Shown in pieces: positions 46,101-57,176 of a stretch of DNA of 64,000 bases. Below the pieces are notes generated by a model. That model searched no databases. It was given only the letters and a program-made list of their open reading frames with translations, and was not told where the DNA came from. The stretch spans positions 1-64,000 of the forward strand of contig MBPM02000071.1 of the NCBI GenBank assembly GCA_001695595.3. Direction: 5' to 3'. The position numbers were made by a program, and so were the translations under genes. Numbering within the stretch: the first letter of the stretch is position 1; each line of letters opens with the position of its first letter. This DNA is from Plasmopara viticola (taxonomy: Eukaryota > Oomycota > Peronosporomycetes > Peronosporales > Peronosporaceae).

Positions 46101-47198
46101 CAGACCACTGCATTTACTTGATGCGAACGACCAAGCCATGATCTTTGTGGATCTTTACGTGGATGATTTAGTGCTCGCAAGCAGCAGTGTCAAGATTCTT
46201 CAAGATACCAAGCAAGCATTAAGTAATCGATTCGAGATGACCGATATGGGCCAGCTCAAGTTTTTCCTCGGAATTGAAATTGAGCAAGACAAGACAAGTG
46301 GAGCTATTTCGATGCGATAGAATAAGTTTGCAAGTGACATTTTGCACACTTTTAAGATGGATGCCAGTAACCCGGTCAAGACACCTCAAGATCCGGGCCT
46401 CAAACTGACAAAGAATATGTGTGAAGACGTATATTCTGTAAGCACGACGTGACCATGGCTGGAGTCCCCTATCGAAATGCAGTAGGGTGCATCATGTATC
46501 TCATGATATGTACTCGACCAGACCTCGCGGCAGCAGTGGGAGTACTCAGCCAATTTGCGGCAGATCCATGTCCTACTCATTGGCAAGCGCTCAAGCGGGT
46601 CTTCAGGTACATTCAAGGGACAAGGATACATGGTATTGAATTCCAACCGGGCTGCGATGATGGACTTCGAGGTTTTACGGATGCAGATTGGGCTGGAGAT
46701 ATTGCAACAAGAAGAAGCACGAGCGGCTATGCGTTTATGATGAACGGCGGATGCATCAGCTGGAGAAGCAAGAAGCAACGTACGGTGGCGCTGTCATCTA
46801 CTGAAGCTGAATACATGGCGTTGCCGGAGGCGACACAAGAGGCTATATGGCTAAAGGCTTTCTTGTGCGAATTGGGTGAGTTGACAACTGATGAAGCGGT
46901 TACAGTTTACGAAGACAATCAGGGCTCCATTGCATTGGCCAAGAACCCGGAATTTCACAAGCGCACCAAGCACATCGACATTCGTTATCATTTTGTTCGT
47001 GAAAAGGTAGAAGATGGCCAATTGGTGTTGCAGTATTGCTCAACAAACGACATGACGGCCGACATGATGACCAAGCCAATCAGCGCTGTGCAGTTTCAAA
47101 ATCTCCGGAACAAGTTGGGCATCAAGTCGCCAAGTGCTGACGAGTCGAGTGGGAGTGTTCGAGAATCGACGCCTCGACCAGCATCTACATATCGGTAA
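43142..47198 (+). pseudogene. Copia gag-pol, frameshifted
   Basis: The probable start is the ATG at 43142 (gccaccatgg, strong context); another ATG lies at 43085. Gag: DGTNFHNWKYKM, UBN2-type. The zinc knuckle CHYCGEQGHWTAKC is near 43,825-43,865. Protease DSGATQHM is near 44,008, the pre-integrase LWHLRLGHIGF near 44,420, and the integrase core up to 45,100. Reverse transcriptase runs from WKEAYDSEV to the YVDD box near 46,160. RNase H has DADWAGD and VYEDNQGSIALAK. Frame changes occur near 44,545, 44,885, 46,130 and 46,435, and an in-frame TAG lies at 46318-46320. Five lesions make it non-functional, yet domains are still easy to read, so the insertion is fairly young. Confidence 0.9.
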
Positions 47199-47261
47199 GT
47201 ACCGGTATCTGCAATCAGTTGATGACTACTTAATCCCTCGACGCGACGGTCTCCAGCACTG

Positions 47262-47475
47262 GGCGCCACCTGGGCTCTCACCAAGTCAGAGCTAAACAAA
47301 ATAATGGAAGACCCTCACGACCTCGGTGCTGGCTGCATTGCCCGCCGAACGAGACCCGACGTATGCGGACACCACTCTATGGCGTGGACTAGCCAGACTG
47401 AGCCTAGCACGTGCATAACTTGGCAACGCAATAACGTAATACAATACAATACAATGCAAAGATTTGCTCGACTCC
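47262..47475 (+). mobile_element. LINE 3' fragment, same family as the 36-kb relic
   Basis: Closely matches the reverse complement of about 35,885-36,015: the acgacctcggtgctggc and gagacccgacgtatgcggac segments recur. It also retains the ALTKSEL-coding stretch (near 47,272) seen near 36,385, with an internal deletion between. It ends in an (ATACA)n tail at about 47,437-47,458. It truncates the Copia 3' end and lies only about 70 bp before the adenylosuccinate lyase gene. Confidence 0.75.
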
Positions 47476-47543
47476 ACGTATTAGAATTCAGAGTTAATTA
47501 GTGGTGGGCATTTCCACCACCGCATCATCACTTGAATTTAAGC

Positions 47544-49119
47544 ATGGCTGAGCACGACCGTTATGAGCACCCGCTTGTGAGCCGCTACGCCACCAAAGAG
47601 ATGAGCGAAATCTGGTCACCGAACCGCAAATTTTCAACATGGCGCCGGCTGTGGCTGGCATTGGCTGTGTCCGAAAAGGAGCTTGGTCTTGATATTTCGC
47701 AGGGGCAATTAGACGCAATGGCAGCCCACCTAACGGACATTGACTACAAATACGCGGCCGAAATGGAAAAAAAATTTCGACACGATGTTATGGCTCACGT
47801 GCATGCGTTTGGTAAAGTAGTGCCTGAGGCCATGCCTATTATCCACCTGGGCGCTACTAGCTGCTATGTCGGTGACAATGCTGACATTATTCAGATCAAA
47901 CAAGGTCTACAGCTCATTCAGCGCAAGATGGTCAAGGCTATGAAAGTACTCGCTGACTTTTCTCTTGAATACAAGGACATGCCCACGATGGGCTTTACAC
48001 ACTTCCAGCCGGCGCAGCTTGTAACTGTCGGTAAACGTGCCTCGCTCTGGTTGCAGGATTTCTGGCTTGATTTTGAGCATCTCAGCGAGCAAATCCTTAA
48101 CTTGCCCATGCGAGGTGTCAAGGGAACAACTGGCACTCAAGCCAGCTTTCTTGACCTTTTCGAAGGTGACCACGAAAAGGTGCGTGCCGGAACATGCTAA
48201 GTACTGCAAAAGCAGTGAAGCTGATGTTCTGCTGGTTTGTAGGTCAAGAAGTTGAACGAATCGGTGGCTGCAAAACTAGGCTTTGAAAAGGTCATTCCCT
48301 TGTCTGGCCAAACGTACACTCGCAAAATCGACTACTTCGTGCTATCGATTTTATCGGGTATTGCCCAGTCGGCCTACAAGATGGCCGGAGATATCCGTCT
48401 TCTTGCCAATATGAAGGAAATTGAGGAACCGTTTGAAAAAAATCAAATTGGATCTTCAGCCATGGCTTACAAGCGAAACCCCATGCGCTCGGAACGTATC
48501 TGCAGTTTGGCGCGTTACGTAATTTCGTTGACGGACAACGGTGCGCAGACGCACGCTGCTCAGTGGTTTGAACGCACGCTTGATGACTCAGCTAATCGGT
48601 AAAGTTGATTTGGTCGACCTAACGCCTGGTTTCCTAGAAAACTCACAAATGCGTTTGCCTATATGTAGCCGTATGGTGCTGCCTGAGGCCTTCCTCGCCA
48701 CGGATGTCATTTTAAATTTGATAATAAATGTGTCGGACGGCTTGCAAGTCTGGCCGAACGTGATCAAAGCGCACATCAAAGCCGAGTTGCCTTTTATGGC
48801 CACAGAAAATATTCTAATGGCATGCGTCAAGGCCGGTGGCGACCGCCAGGAGCTGCACGAGGCCATCCGCATGCACTCAATGGAGGCAGGTAAGCGTGTT
48901 AAGGTGGAAGGCGCCGCCAACGATTTGTTGGAGCGCATTGCTGCCGACTCGCTCTTCCAGGCCGTGCACGACCACATGGACGCGTTGTTAGACCCATCGC
49001 TTTTCATCGGACGCTGCCCGCAACAAGTGGAGGAGTTCATAATCGAGGAGATTGCTCCCATCTTAAAAAAGTATGCTAAGCTGCTTGAGGTAGAGAACGT
49101 CGACAATATTAACGTCTAA
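47544..49119 (+). CDS. ADSL: Adenylosuccinate lyase
   Basis: Catalyses two steps of purine synthesis: cleavage of SAICAR to AICAR and of adenylosuccinate to AMP, each releasing fumarate. Cytosolic homotetramer of the fumarase/aspartase superfamily. Three exons: 47544-48179, 48243-48598, 48669-49119. Introns are 63 and 70 bp. The product is 480 aa, normal for the animal/fungal-type enzyme. Motifs: [14 protein letters not shown] around 99-112, THFQPAQ at 152-158 with the catalytic histidine, and the superfamily signature [11 protein letters not shown] at 282-292 with the catalytic serine loop. The C-terminal DSANRR..LPEAFL and [12 protein letters not shown] segments follow eukaryotic ADSL. The ATG at 47544 is the first in frame. 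The frame across both splice joins is exact. Confidence 0.96.
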
Positions 49120-49261
49120 GCCGGCTTGTCAGATATACATCGTGTTTTTCTACTATTCGTACTCGTAGCAACCTTTTACAATCACTTACGATATTCGATT
49201 TCACAGGCAAGCGTCCGCTCCATCTACTTTTGCTCAGAACCGCTCTTTACATACTTACGCC

Positions 49262-52200
49262 ATGTCAAGTTGTTCATCCAGTGACTACTCGGACGAGGAC
49301 TTGGAGGCAACACGGTCAATTGGTGTGGCTTCATCGGCTTCAAATCTAAAGCAAGTGGTAGAGTTGGCGCAGATCTGTTCCTTCTGTACCACATTCCGCC
49401 AGCCATTGCGCCTGCCAAGCTTCTCACGGACGGTAAGTCGTTTGAAATGGACCCCTTGGTTTTGAACCGAAAGCTTGTGCTTTAAGGGTGAATATGGGTT
49501 TCAAGAGATGCGGGGAGAGACACTTTGTCGTCCTTACACGTTATCATATCCCTGCTCTTTCCTCGTATCCAGTAGACTTGAGATTTGTATGCGGGGCACA
49601 GATTTTCACAATACTCATTGAACGTATATGTTGACTTAGGATCTGCAAGAAGCCATCTTAAGCGCACCAAATGGCGAATCAACACACGTAAACTGGCGAA
49701 TATGATGCAGCATTGCGGTGGCGGCTCTAACGAGTGGTTTGACGTTCCGATGGTCAATTAGGTGGAATTGCTCGCCGAACTGCACTTCAAGTTGGCGCGC
49801 GAACACCCATCGGCAAAATTGGAGAAAATGTAGGCGGTAGTCTGGCCAAGTCTGCTGAGCCAACGAGCTTACTGATGATGGTACATAGGGTTCAAGATTG
49901 GGAAAAAACATTGTCTCGCAAACTGCAGGATAACTGGCGCAAGGAGTTTACCGCAAATCCTATGGCCGGTGGCGTGAGGTATAGAGACTTGACGGCTCTT
50001 GAAAGAGTGGGTGGCGTCATTGCTTGCATTAATCTTGTCAATGTTGACGAATCATTTTGGATTAGGTTAAGATTTTGGATGCGTTGTGCCACTGGAAGCT
50101 TGAAACATGTGCTGAAATTCAAAAACATGTCGCCACTCTGCAGAAAGAAAACAACAATGACGCCATTGAGCGACTGGTAAGAAGATGGCTGTGTGTGGAT
50201 GTACTTTAAATGACTGACCTTTCGAAAATTGTGGGGTGAACGTAGAGAGCAGGCGAGATCGGAATGGATGACAAGGGTGTATCGTACTGGTACTTTCATG
50301 ATGGATGCTGGGTATATGCCGAAGATAAGTCACGGTGGCAGCTTGAAGAACGGTACTACTCGTGTACGAATTTTGAGGTAGCAACATATTCACCATATGT
50401 CTTCCTTCCGAATTTCGTAGCAAACAGTCGTATATGGTGGAGTTTGCAAGTGCTAAACGCATCCGATTATCCGTAAATTTTGACCCAGACCGCACCTCTT
50501 TTACGTCACCGCTCCACTTGCCAGTGAAAAAGGTGGGTTTTGCTGACGCTCTTAAAGAAAAAGAGGTAAAGGAGGAGGTAACGGTGCCATGCTCAGTAGA
50601 GCTGGAAATATATCAAGGCGGTGTTCCTATCGAGCCGAACAAAGTGGAGCTAGGACAGACAGCAGTCAAGGCGGTCGAGCCGAAGAATAGGTATCTAATT
50701 GATGGTCACTCATCGACAGAAAGGAATGAAGTAACTGTTAAACAAGAGGACTCAACAGCTGTAGAAACTATTTCTGGCAGGAGAGTGGAAACCAATGCGC
50801 TACGTACATCTGTATCTCAGTCAAGTGACGAGGGAGACAGCAATTGTGTGCCCTTTCCTGCTGGCCCTCACCAGTCAAATGGCTTTAATCAAAATCGCGA
50901 TAGTAAAAACGTAACTAAGGCTGAAGAAATGAGTGATGTTACTCACGCTATGCTAGCATCAGCCCCATCCAAAGCTGAAGAAGGTTCCGATTTTCGCGAC
51001 GAGAGCAACAAGATGAGTTTGGCTCTGGCCAATAAAAGCTCAAGAAATGAAGAATTTGGAAAGGTTTATGACAATGTACATAAACATCCTCACTCTTGCG
51101 TAGTGGCTTTGGTAGGCTCCAGAAAGCGTACAATTGTCGATGACGACAGCAGCAATAGCAGCAATAGCGAAGTTGAGAGCGTAGAACAATCGACGGAGGA
51201 ACAGGTGGTTGATGAAGCTGCTACATCCCTACCATTGAGGAAGAAACGTAAACCCAGCTTTGAGGCTAACCACATTGCAAAAATAGCCTCCGCTGGAGCG
51301 TCGAAAGATCAGTTGAGCACACATGGACCGACAATAATTCAGGTTCCTGAAAGCGATACTAAGGTCGTAGAGGCAAGTTCACCAACAGTAATGGCTAAGT
51401 CTGTACCAACAATTCCAAAAAATGCGAATTTTTTATCGAAAGCGAAAGTTGATGCTGAAGTAAACAATGGATCGAGTTTACTAGCCGCAAAAAGAGAGGA
51501 AATTGATTTGAATTACGATGGTATAGAGAACAGTATCATAGAAGTCAAGAAGACGAAGGATGCTGTACGTGAATTAGAGTTATCGAGATCGGCTTCAAAA
51601 TCACCGGCAGATCCAGATGCGGCGCCGGAAATGTTTGACATCACCTGTGAGAGCTGCAAGAAATGCTACGATATGAGATACGTAGACCCTCCTTTAGTCG
51701 AGCGTCCTACGGAGGAGTGGCGGTGTTTTGAATGCCTCGTAAATGATGCTCGCGGCTGGCCTCGTCGGCGGAAGTCTGCTTTAAAAGAAGCATTTTCTTC
51801 TCGTGGAAACGATGTGTTGTCCCGAAAAAGGGGCTTATCATCAAACTTTCACAACAGGTCGATGTCGATGAAAAGTACAAAAAAAAGTGCAAGCAAAGGC
51901 CGTCCTAGTTTATCGTCTAGGACACATAGCAGCCACGTGAGCTTTTCTCAGCGAAAGTCATCGAGTAGCAAGAGCTGTTTAAGCAAAAAATCGTCCTCTT
52001 CTAAAAAGCGCAAGAAGCGCAAATCTTCAGCATCCTCGCACCGTCATCACAGCAGTCACGGACACCGACGGCGGCATCACAGCCATTATCATCACGCTGA
52101 GTTTGCCAGGCTTGTCGCCTTGTTTCACGAGCGGCAAGAACAGCGTCTTGGTATTGAAGAGGCCCGAATAAGGGGAGACCTCCAAATAATGTATGCTGAC

Positions 52201-54322
52201 GCCCCTCAAAACTGGCGCGTGGTTAGCTCAACGCTCGAGGAGCTGCAAGGGTTGATTGAATCGTTGTCAGGTGGATCTCTAGAGCAAAACCGCTTGCGAG
52301 GACGGCTGATTTCAATTCTCAAAGATGAAGAAAAGTTCGACGAGCAACGGCGCAAGCAACAAGAGCTTGCATGGAACATTCTGCCACGGCGGCAGTCATC
52401 CCGCATTGCGATTGGGAGAATGAAATATCAGTCTGCTCACGACTCGGATGTACGTTGTAATTACAGCCGTAGCACCACTAAGTCTAAATGGCTCCCTGTC
52501 TACAGGCAGAAGACAAGTGCTCTGACGACGGCGTACAGGGCCGCCGTCTGAGGTTGCGGTCGAGAAGATCACATTCCGCGACTTCTGAAGGTGTTGATGA
52601 AAAACAAAAGCTTGATCGGTTCGTCCTGTCTTTGTTTGTCAGTAAACAATAGAACTAAGTATTCGTGCAATTTTCGTTGTACAGAGCGTGTCGGGCACGC
52701 CGGCGGCATATTGGCTCAGACGATGAAGAAGAGGATGACGTCGCTGGAACAGTGGCTGGAGATTGGATTGACTGGTCGCTAGTAAAGGTGCGAAGTAATG
52801 CTTTAAAGGAATTTCGAGCAAGACAATGATCACTGACAAGATACAAACTTTTGCGTTCATAGCGCAATGCTCGTTCTCTTACAACGGTTTGTTTGGCATT
52901 TGTCAATCGGCTCTTGAAGGAAAAAGCCGCGGTTTGTAGTCGCATAGCGCATTTATTTGGTAAAGTGGTGTTCGATTTAAATATGGTGTGTTGTAGGAAC
53001 TATTCTCCAGACCTGTAAACCCCCATCTCGATGGCTGTCCAAATTACCTTTCCGTTATCACACACCCGATGGATTTAGGTACAATTCGGTCGCGCGTTGA
53101 AAACAGTTTTTATCGGGTACGACAAATATTTTAAATCACTTGTCGAAATATGAGGCTAACGTCAAGTTGTGCGTATTTCTTCGTTGTTTGCTAGAAATGG
53201 AAATTATTTAAAAGGGACGTCGAGCTCGTATGGCAGAATTGTCGTACGTATAATGCTTCTGACACGTTAGTTGTTCAATTTGCCAACGAGCTGTCCAAGC
53301 TGTCGCATTCCATGAGCATTGCGGCAGAGAAGAAAGGAGTGGATCACTTGAAGGACAGGACGAATGAAGATTTGAACGATAGTGACAACCATCAAAGCGA
53401 CGTGAGCAAAGTGGAATCCTGCAGCAGTATCAACAAAGCATGGACTGAAAGCAGTGCGTCAGAAAGCAGTGACTCAAGTGATAGCAACTCGTCATCTCAT
53501 GCCGATAGAGATAGGAATACACGAAGCCATGAACGAAGAAACACGCGCACATCGTTCGCAAAATCGTCGACTCGCACCCGATCCTTTAGAACTACTCGGA
53601 CCCCAGCAAATCGTCAGAGCAGTCGAAGCTGTATGTTTAGGGATCGTCCCGTGCCCCCTGTAAGTAGCAAAGTCGAAATATCTGCATCCGAGAACGACGT
53701 GGTGCTCTCTCGTGTTCAAAAGAAACAACTCCCAGTGCAAAAGCCGGATTTTATAGGTAAAAACAAGTTCGAGCCTCCTACCGAAGACGAAGACTCGAGT
53801 GGTAGTGATAGTGCAACCGGTCAGAACAACATTCCGCTACTTTCTCCGCCACCTCCGCCTCCGTTGCAAGTAGTGCAGAAGCGCTCGAAGCCTCGGCTCA
53901 TTATAAGCGATAGTTCAAGCTCGGTCGACAGCTCCGATAGTGGCAATTCGTCCACGTCATCGTCCTCCGATACAAACGACTCGGACAGTGACGCACGTTC
54001 CTTTAGTAAGCACCATCAGCCGCCCCCGCCAATTTGTGCCACTCCCGCTCCACCCCCGCGTACGCCTCCTGTTGCGTCACCCGTGGATGGAAGGTCTCAA
54101 GAACAAGCTTCGATGGATCTAAAAGTTAAAGTGAAGAATGGAGCAAGCCGAGATGGAAAAACGACAGCGCCATCTGCACCAAAGCCTGATGCTTCTTCTA
54201 CTTATGCGCAATCCCCACCTTTGTTAAACTCGTACCTGTCGCCGTCTTCTTCTTCGTCTTCGTCGTCCGATATTTCTTCCAATGATAGCGATCCCAGCGA
54301 TGGAGACAGCGAGAGCGACTGA
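49262..54322 (+). CDS. CECR2-like DDT/PHD-like/bromodomain chromatin protein
   Basis: Twelve exons: 49262-49432, 49640-49687, 49762-49829, 49889-50006, 50066-50176, 50246-50377, 50428-52449, 52506-52618, 52685-52787, 52863-52931, 52997-53116, 53195-54322; product 1,400 aa. The N-terminal DDT/WHIM part has ICSFCTTFRQPLRLP, LLAELHFKLAR, ERVKILDALCHWKL and GVSYWYFHDGCWVY. This is the layout of CECR2 and related ISWI partners. Low-complexity sequence follows. A PHD-like cluster (CESCKKCYD .. EWRCFECL) lies around 623-653. A basic Ser/Lys/His-rich stretch comes next. The bromodomain is about 968-1070, with HPMDLGTIRSRV and acetyl-lysine-binding N1045 in NCRTYN. The tail is Ser/Pro/Asp-rich. Likely an acetyl-histone reader of an ISWI-type remodeller. 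The PHD-like motif lacks a clear histidine ligand. The first intron is long (207 bp). Confidence 0.88.
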
Positions 54323-54501
54323 TTGTGTAGTATGGAAAGGATGGAGTCATATTGTTTAGCTGCAAGCTGCACGTAATATTTGAGTGTAATTTGAACTAGC
54401 GTCGCACGAATAAGAGATTGTTGCTGAATTATGTAAATTGTGGAACTGCTTAGCAGTTCTCGATCGAGAAAAGACGTAAGACCACTATTATTGCATGTCA
54501 A

Positions 54502-57093
54502 TTACCAAAAGTAAAGTACGTAAACCAAGAGCCCAAATCCTGCGAGATAGCTGAGGTTCACCTTGCTAGCGAGAAAGCGAAAGTTGAAGCGGAAGCGTAC
54601 AAATATACCAGTAGAATCCACCGCCAGGTTGTCTTCAAGCCGCTTGCCATTATACGGATTCACGAAACCAAACTGCGCGTTAAGCCAAGTCGATATCTTG
54701 TAAGTAAGCCGCACGAGCCATACAATCTCATAGGAACAGATGGGGCTGAGCATCGGGTCGCCAATGTACATTGCCGAATCCGTTGAGCATAAGCGCATCC
54801 CATGTTGTAGCTGGAAAACACCTTCGTTAGAAAGCAAGTGGGGTAAGTTCTTGTCGCGACTTGGCGCAATTGACTCAAAACCGCTGCTATCTGTTGCTGC
54901 AGATGACGAGCGAGAATGAGCTGTTGAGGCCACATAAGCATCTGAGATCTCAAATATACGCCGCAACGAGCGACTCAGGTTTTGGACCTGCTCAGTCACC
55001 TTGTCAACACCTTTCGTGCTTGACGCACGAAACACGAAGCCCACATTCTGGTACAGGTCTGCAGAAGGTGTCGAAGGTGTTGCTGCGGCTGTCGCAGCAG
55101 CGGCCCACAGCTTATCAAAGAGACGTTCAGCGTCGCGATGAAAGCTTTCGTGGAGCGGGACAGGTGCGCATTCAATCCCAAGAGACTTGATATAAAAAGT
55201 CAGTACGTGCGCTTGAGTAGCTGTGAGAGCGTCAAACGCAGTCGTAGACTTGGACTTTGAAGAAAAGCCGAAGCTTCCACTTTTCGTTTGCATTGAGCTG
55301 GAGTCAACACTAAATGGCACAGCAAATGGCTGTGACTTAGCGAGATGAAGCGATGCACGACGCAAAAGTGCCAGTAGATGCGAATTATATACTCTTATGA
55401 CCCGATCCACGGTCTGCAGGTTACGCTTAGATTCAGTCGAAAAGTCGAGCTCTATTGCGCGCTTTACAAACGCGCCTAGCAGCGTCGTGTAGAAGTGGTA
55501 ATTCGCTAGCACGTAGCTTTCCCATGCAGATGTGTACCCAGACACTGTGCCTTGATGTATTGTCGTTTCGGCTGCCTCTACCTCCTTAGGGTTGATCCAA
55601 GACCGACAATGCCACGGCTGAATGTAAGCAAGCCAAACGTTCGTTATAGCCAGAAAAGCTGTCGGGGAGAGACCAACGGGAACCCGAGAAAACACCAGTC
55701 GAAAGAAAGCATAGAGTGGAGGCCGCAGCATCGTGACACTACGACTAAGGTAAACACCAGCGCCACCCTGTGACCCGCTCGTCGAGTCCTTCGCCAAGGC
55801 AACAGGATAAAACGAGTCGGCAAGCAAGTGGATAATTGCGAGTAACAACGAGCTCAACAGGTCGTCTGATGGTGCCATATAACTTGTCAGCGTGTACACC
55901 GATGCAAAAGGGCTAACACTCCGCAAACTGTTCGGTGGCAGCGGTCGGATGACGCCAGGAGCTGCGCTAGAAGTCTCGACAGATTCATCTGAGAAAGAAA
56001 TGAGATTTTGTCGAAGCCAAAACTCAATCAAAATGTGAAGAAAGAGGTTTGAGTGCTTCAATAGTTTGCCATGGAATCGGCTTTTAATGCCGCGGTTGCT
56101 GTCCGGTAGAAATGCCCGAAAATACTGCAGTAGAAGCACATTGTACGGATTGCCTTTCGTCAGCGCCACAACGCCATCTTTCTCGTACAAATTCCAGCTT
56201 GACTGACGAGTTCCCTTGGCAATTGCAGCCATTGACGGTGTCATCAAGCCTTCAGAACTCGATCCTAAAGCGCCAAACGTCGTTGATGTCGTAGATCCGC
56301 TAGGATGCGAGGAGTTTGCAGGGTGTCGAAGAAAATAAAAGAGATAGAGCTCGGTAATGGACACGAGAAGTTCCGGATTGCGTAGGTCTAGACGCTGCTT
56401 CGTCAGTGGCTTTTGTAGCAATTGCGTGAAGAGCACACTGACACCTCGACCACTCAAGATGCTCATTTTGCTTTGCTCTGGGAGAACGTCTAACGCCAAT
56501 TTAAACTCCACACGATGTTGCATTCGGAATAGGAATTGGAACACTGAACCGTCCTCGGAACGCACGCCACCACCTAGTAACTTAACTATAGCCCGCCCAT
56601 TGGCGGTTAAAGAAGCAGTAAATTCGTCAATATCGTCCTCGTCCGTGGCGACACCTGCAATCGCACGCTCGCTTTTCTGCTCGGTCCGCTTTTTGGCCTC
56701 GAACGCTGCAGCAGATCCTGGGACCGGCGTTGAGCCTAGTCCGACACTGTAGTCGAGCCATCCGCCGTCTTTTTGTCTAGAGATCGCGTCAATACCAAAT
56801 ATTCTATCGAGAAGCTGGTTAAAGCGCTCATAGAAGACGCTTCGCAGCTGGGCTGACTGTCGCTTGATCACCGAGCCGGCAGACAGACTTGCCTGCGTTT
56901 CCGCTGCCAGGTATCGATACAGTGCCTCAGCAACGACTGGCACATCGTATGAGTTAAGAGCGCGCTCAAACTCGCAATCTGACTCACTAAAAGTCAGGAT
57001 AGATGATGGAGGAGCAGCAGGCGACGTGCTGGTAGTTGGAGCGGAGCTTTCGACGCGGAAACGCGAGCTCGGCATCATAAATTTTGATGTCAT
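54502..57093 (-). CDS. SMPD4: SMPD4-like neutral sphingomyelinase
   Basis: SMPD4 (neutral sphingomyelinase 3) is a tail-anchored ER, nuclear-envelope and Golgi protein that hydrolyses sphingomyelin to ceramide and phosphocholine; its active site is not well defined. Single exon of 863 aa, the family's usual length (about 830-870). Conserved blocks: a YFRAFLPDS-type motif near 330, NVWLAYIQPWH near 490, a conserved block around 515-560, and the C-terminal GDPMLSPICSYEIVWLVR near 785. A single hydrophobic segment closes the protein (LAGFGLLVYVLYFW). The ATG at 57093 is followed by M-rich residues; the second M block is at 6-7. It is convergent with the chromatin gene (179 bp between stops). Upstream, tccattcaatttt on the minus strand near 57,110-57,122 resembles an oomycete initiator. 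Confidence 0.88.
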   Translation of the reverse strand: MTSKFMMPSSRFRVESSAPTTSTSPAAPPSSILTFSESDCEFERALNSYDVPVVAEALYRYLAAETQASLSAGSVIKRQSAQLRSVFYERFNQLLDRIFGIDAISRQKDGGWLDYSVGLGSTPVPGSAAAFEAKKRTEQKSERAIAGVATDEDDIDEFTASLTANGRAIVKLLGGGVRSEDGSVFQFLFRMQHRVEFKLALDVLPEQSKMSILSGRGVSVLFTQLLQKPLTKQRLDLRNPELLVSITELYLFYFLRHPANSSHPSGSTTSTTFGALGSSSEGLMTPSMAAIAKGTRQSSWNLYEKDGVVALTKGNPYNVLLLQYFRAFLPDSNRGIKSRFHGKLLKHSNLFLHILIEFWLRQNLISFSDESVETSSAAPGVIRPLPPNSLRSVSPFASVYTLTSYMAPSDDLLSSLLLAIIHLLADSFYPVALAKDSTSGSQGGAGVYLSRSVTMLRPPLYAFFRLVFSRVPVGLSPTAFLAITNVWLAYIQPWHCRSWINPKEVEAAETTIHQGTVSGYTSAWESYVLANYHFYTTLLGAFVKRAIELDFSTESKRNLQTVDRVIRVYNSHLLALLRRASLHLAKSQPFAVPFSVDSSSMQTKSGSFGFSSKSKSTTAFDALTATQAHVLTFYIKSLGIECAPVPLHESFHRDAERLFDKLWAAAATAAATPSTPSADLYQNVGFVFRASSTKGVDKVTEQVQNLSRSLRRIFEISDAYVASTAHSRSSSAATDSSGFESIAPSRDKNLPHLLSNEGVFQLQHGMRLCSTDSAMYIGDPMLSPICSYEIVWLVRLTYKISTWLNAQFGFVNPYNGKRLEDNLAVDSTGIFVRFRFNFRFLASKVNLSYLAGFGLLVYVLYFW

Positions 57094-57126
57094 TTTAAAG
57101 ACTGAGTATCAAAATTGAATGGACCA

Positions 57127-57161
57127 AAGACCAAAGACCAAAGACCAAAGACCAAAGTCGA
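57127..57161 (-). repeat. (ACCAAAG)5 heptamer repeat
   Basis: Five tandem heptamers on the plus strand in the 83-bp gap between the MRS2 stop codon (57177) and the SMPD4 start codon (57093), just before the SMPD4 initiator-like sequence. It could affect SMPD4 transcription or be a plain microsatellite. Confidence 0.85.
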
Positions 57162-57176
57162 ATTTATAATACCTTA

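Larger units (their letters stand above)
43078..47260 (+). mobile_element. Ty1/Copia retrotransposon, degraded
   Basis: Has the Copia order gag, zinc knuckle, protease, integrase, reverse transcriptase, RNase H in one direction. A primer-binding site precedes it. A short purine-rich stretch (gagtgggag) at about 47,148-47,156 could be the polypurine tract, so the 3' LTR would begin near 47,157. It is then cut by a LINE 3' fragment. No clean LTR pair was found. Confidence 0.8.

Noticed and set aside
42995..47235. gttgatgact shared at both sides of the Copia element as LTR remnants
   Set aside because: Only about 17 matching bases with a gap; too little to call an LTR pair.
48541..48668. Separate gene starting at 48541 overlapping ADSL
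   Set aside because: The first part is out-of-frame exon 2 plus intron 2; the rest is ADSL exon 3.
52965..52996. A 32-bp intron with donor at 52965 in the chromatin gene
   Set aside because: Too short for splicing here; the GTTTGT donor at 52932 gives a 65-bp intron, keeps frame and restores a normal bromodomain first helix.
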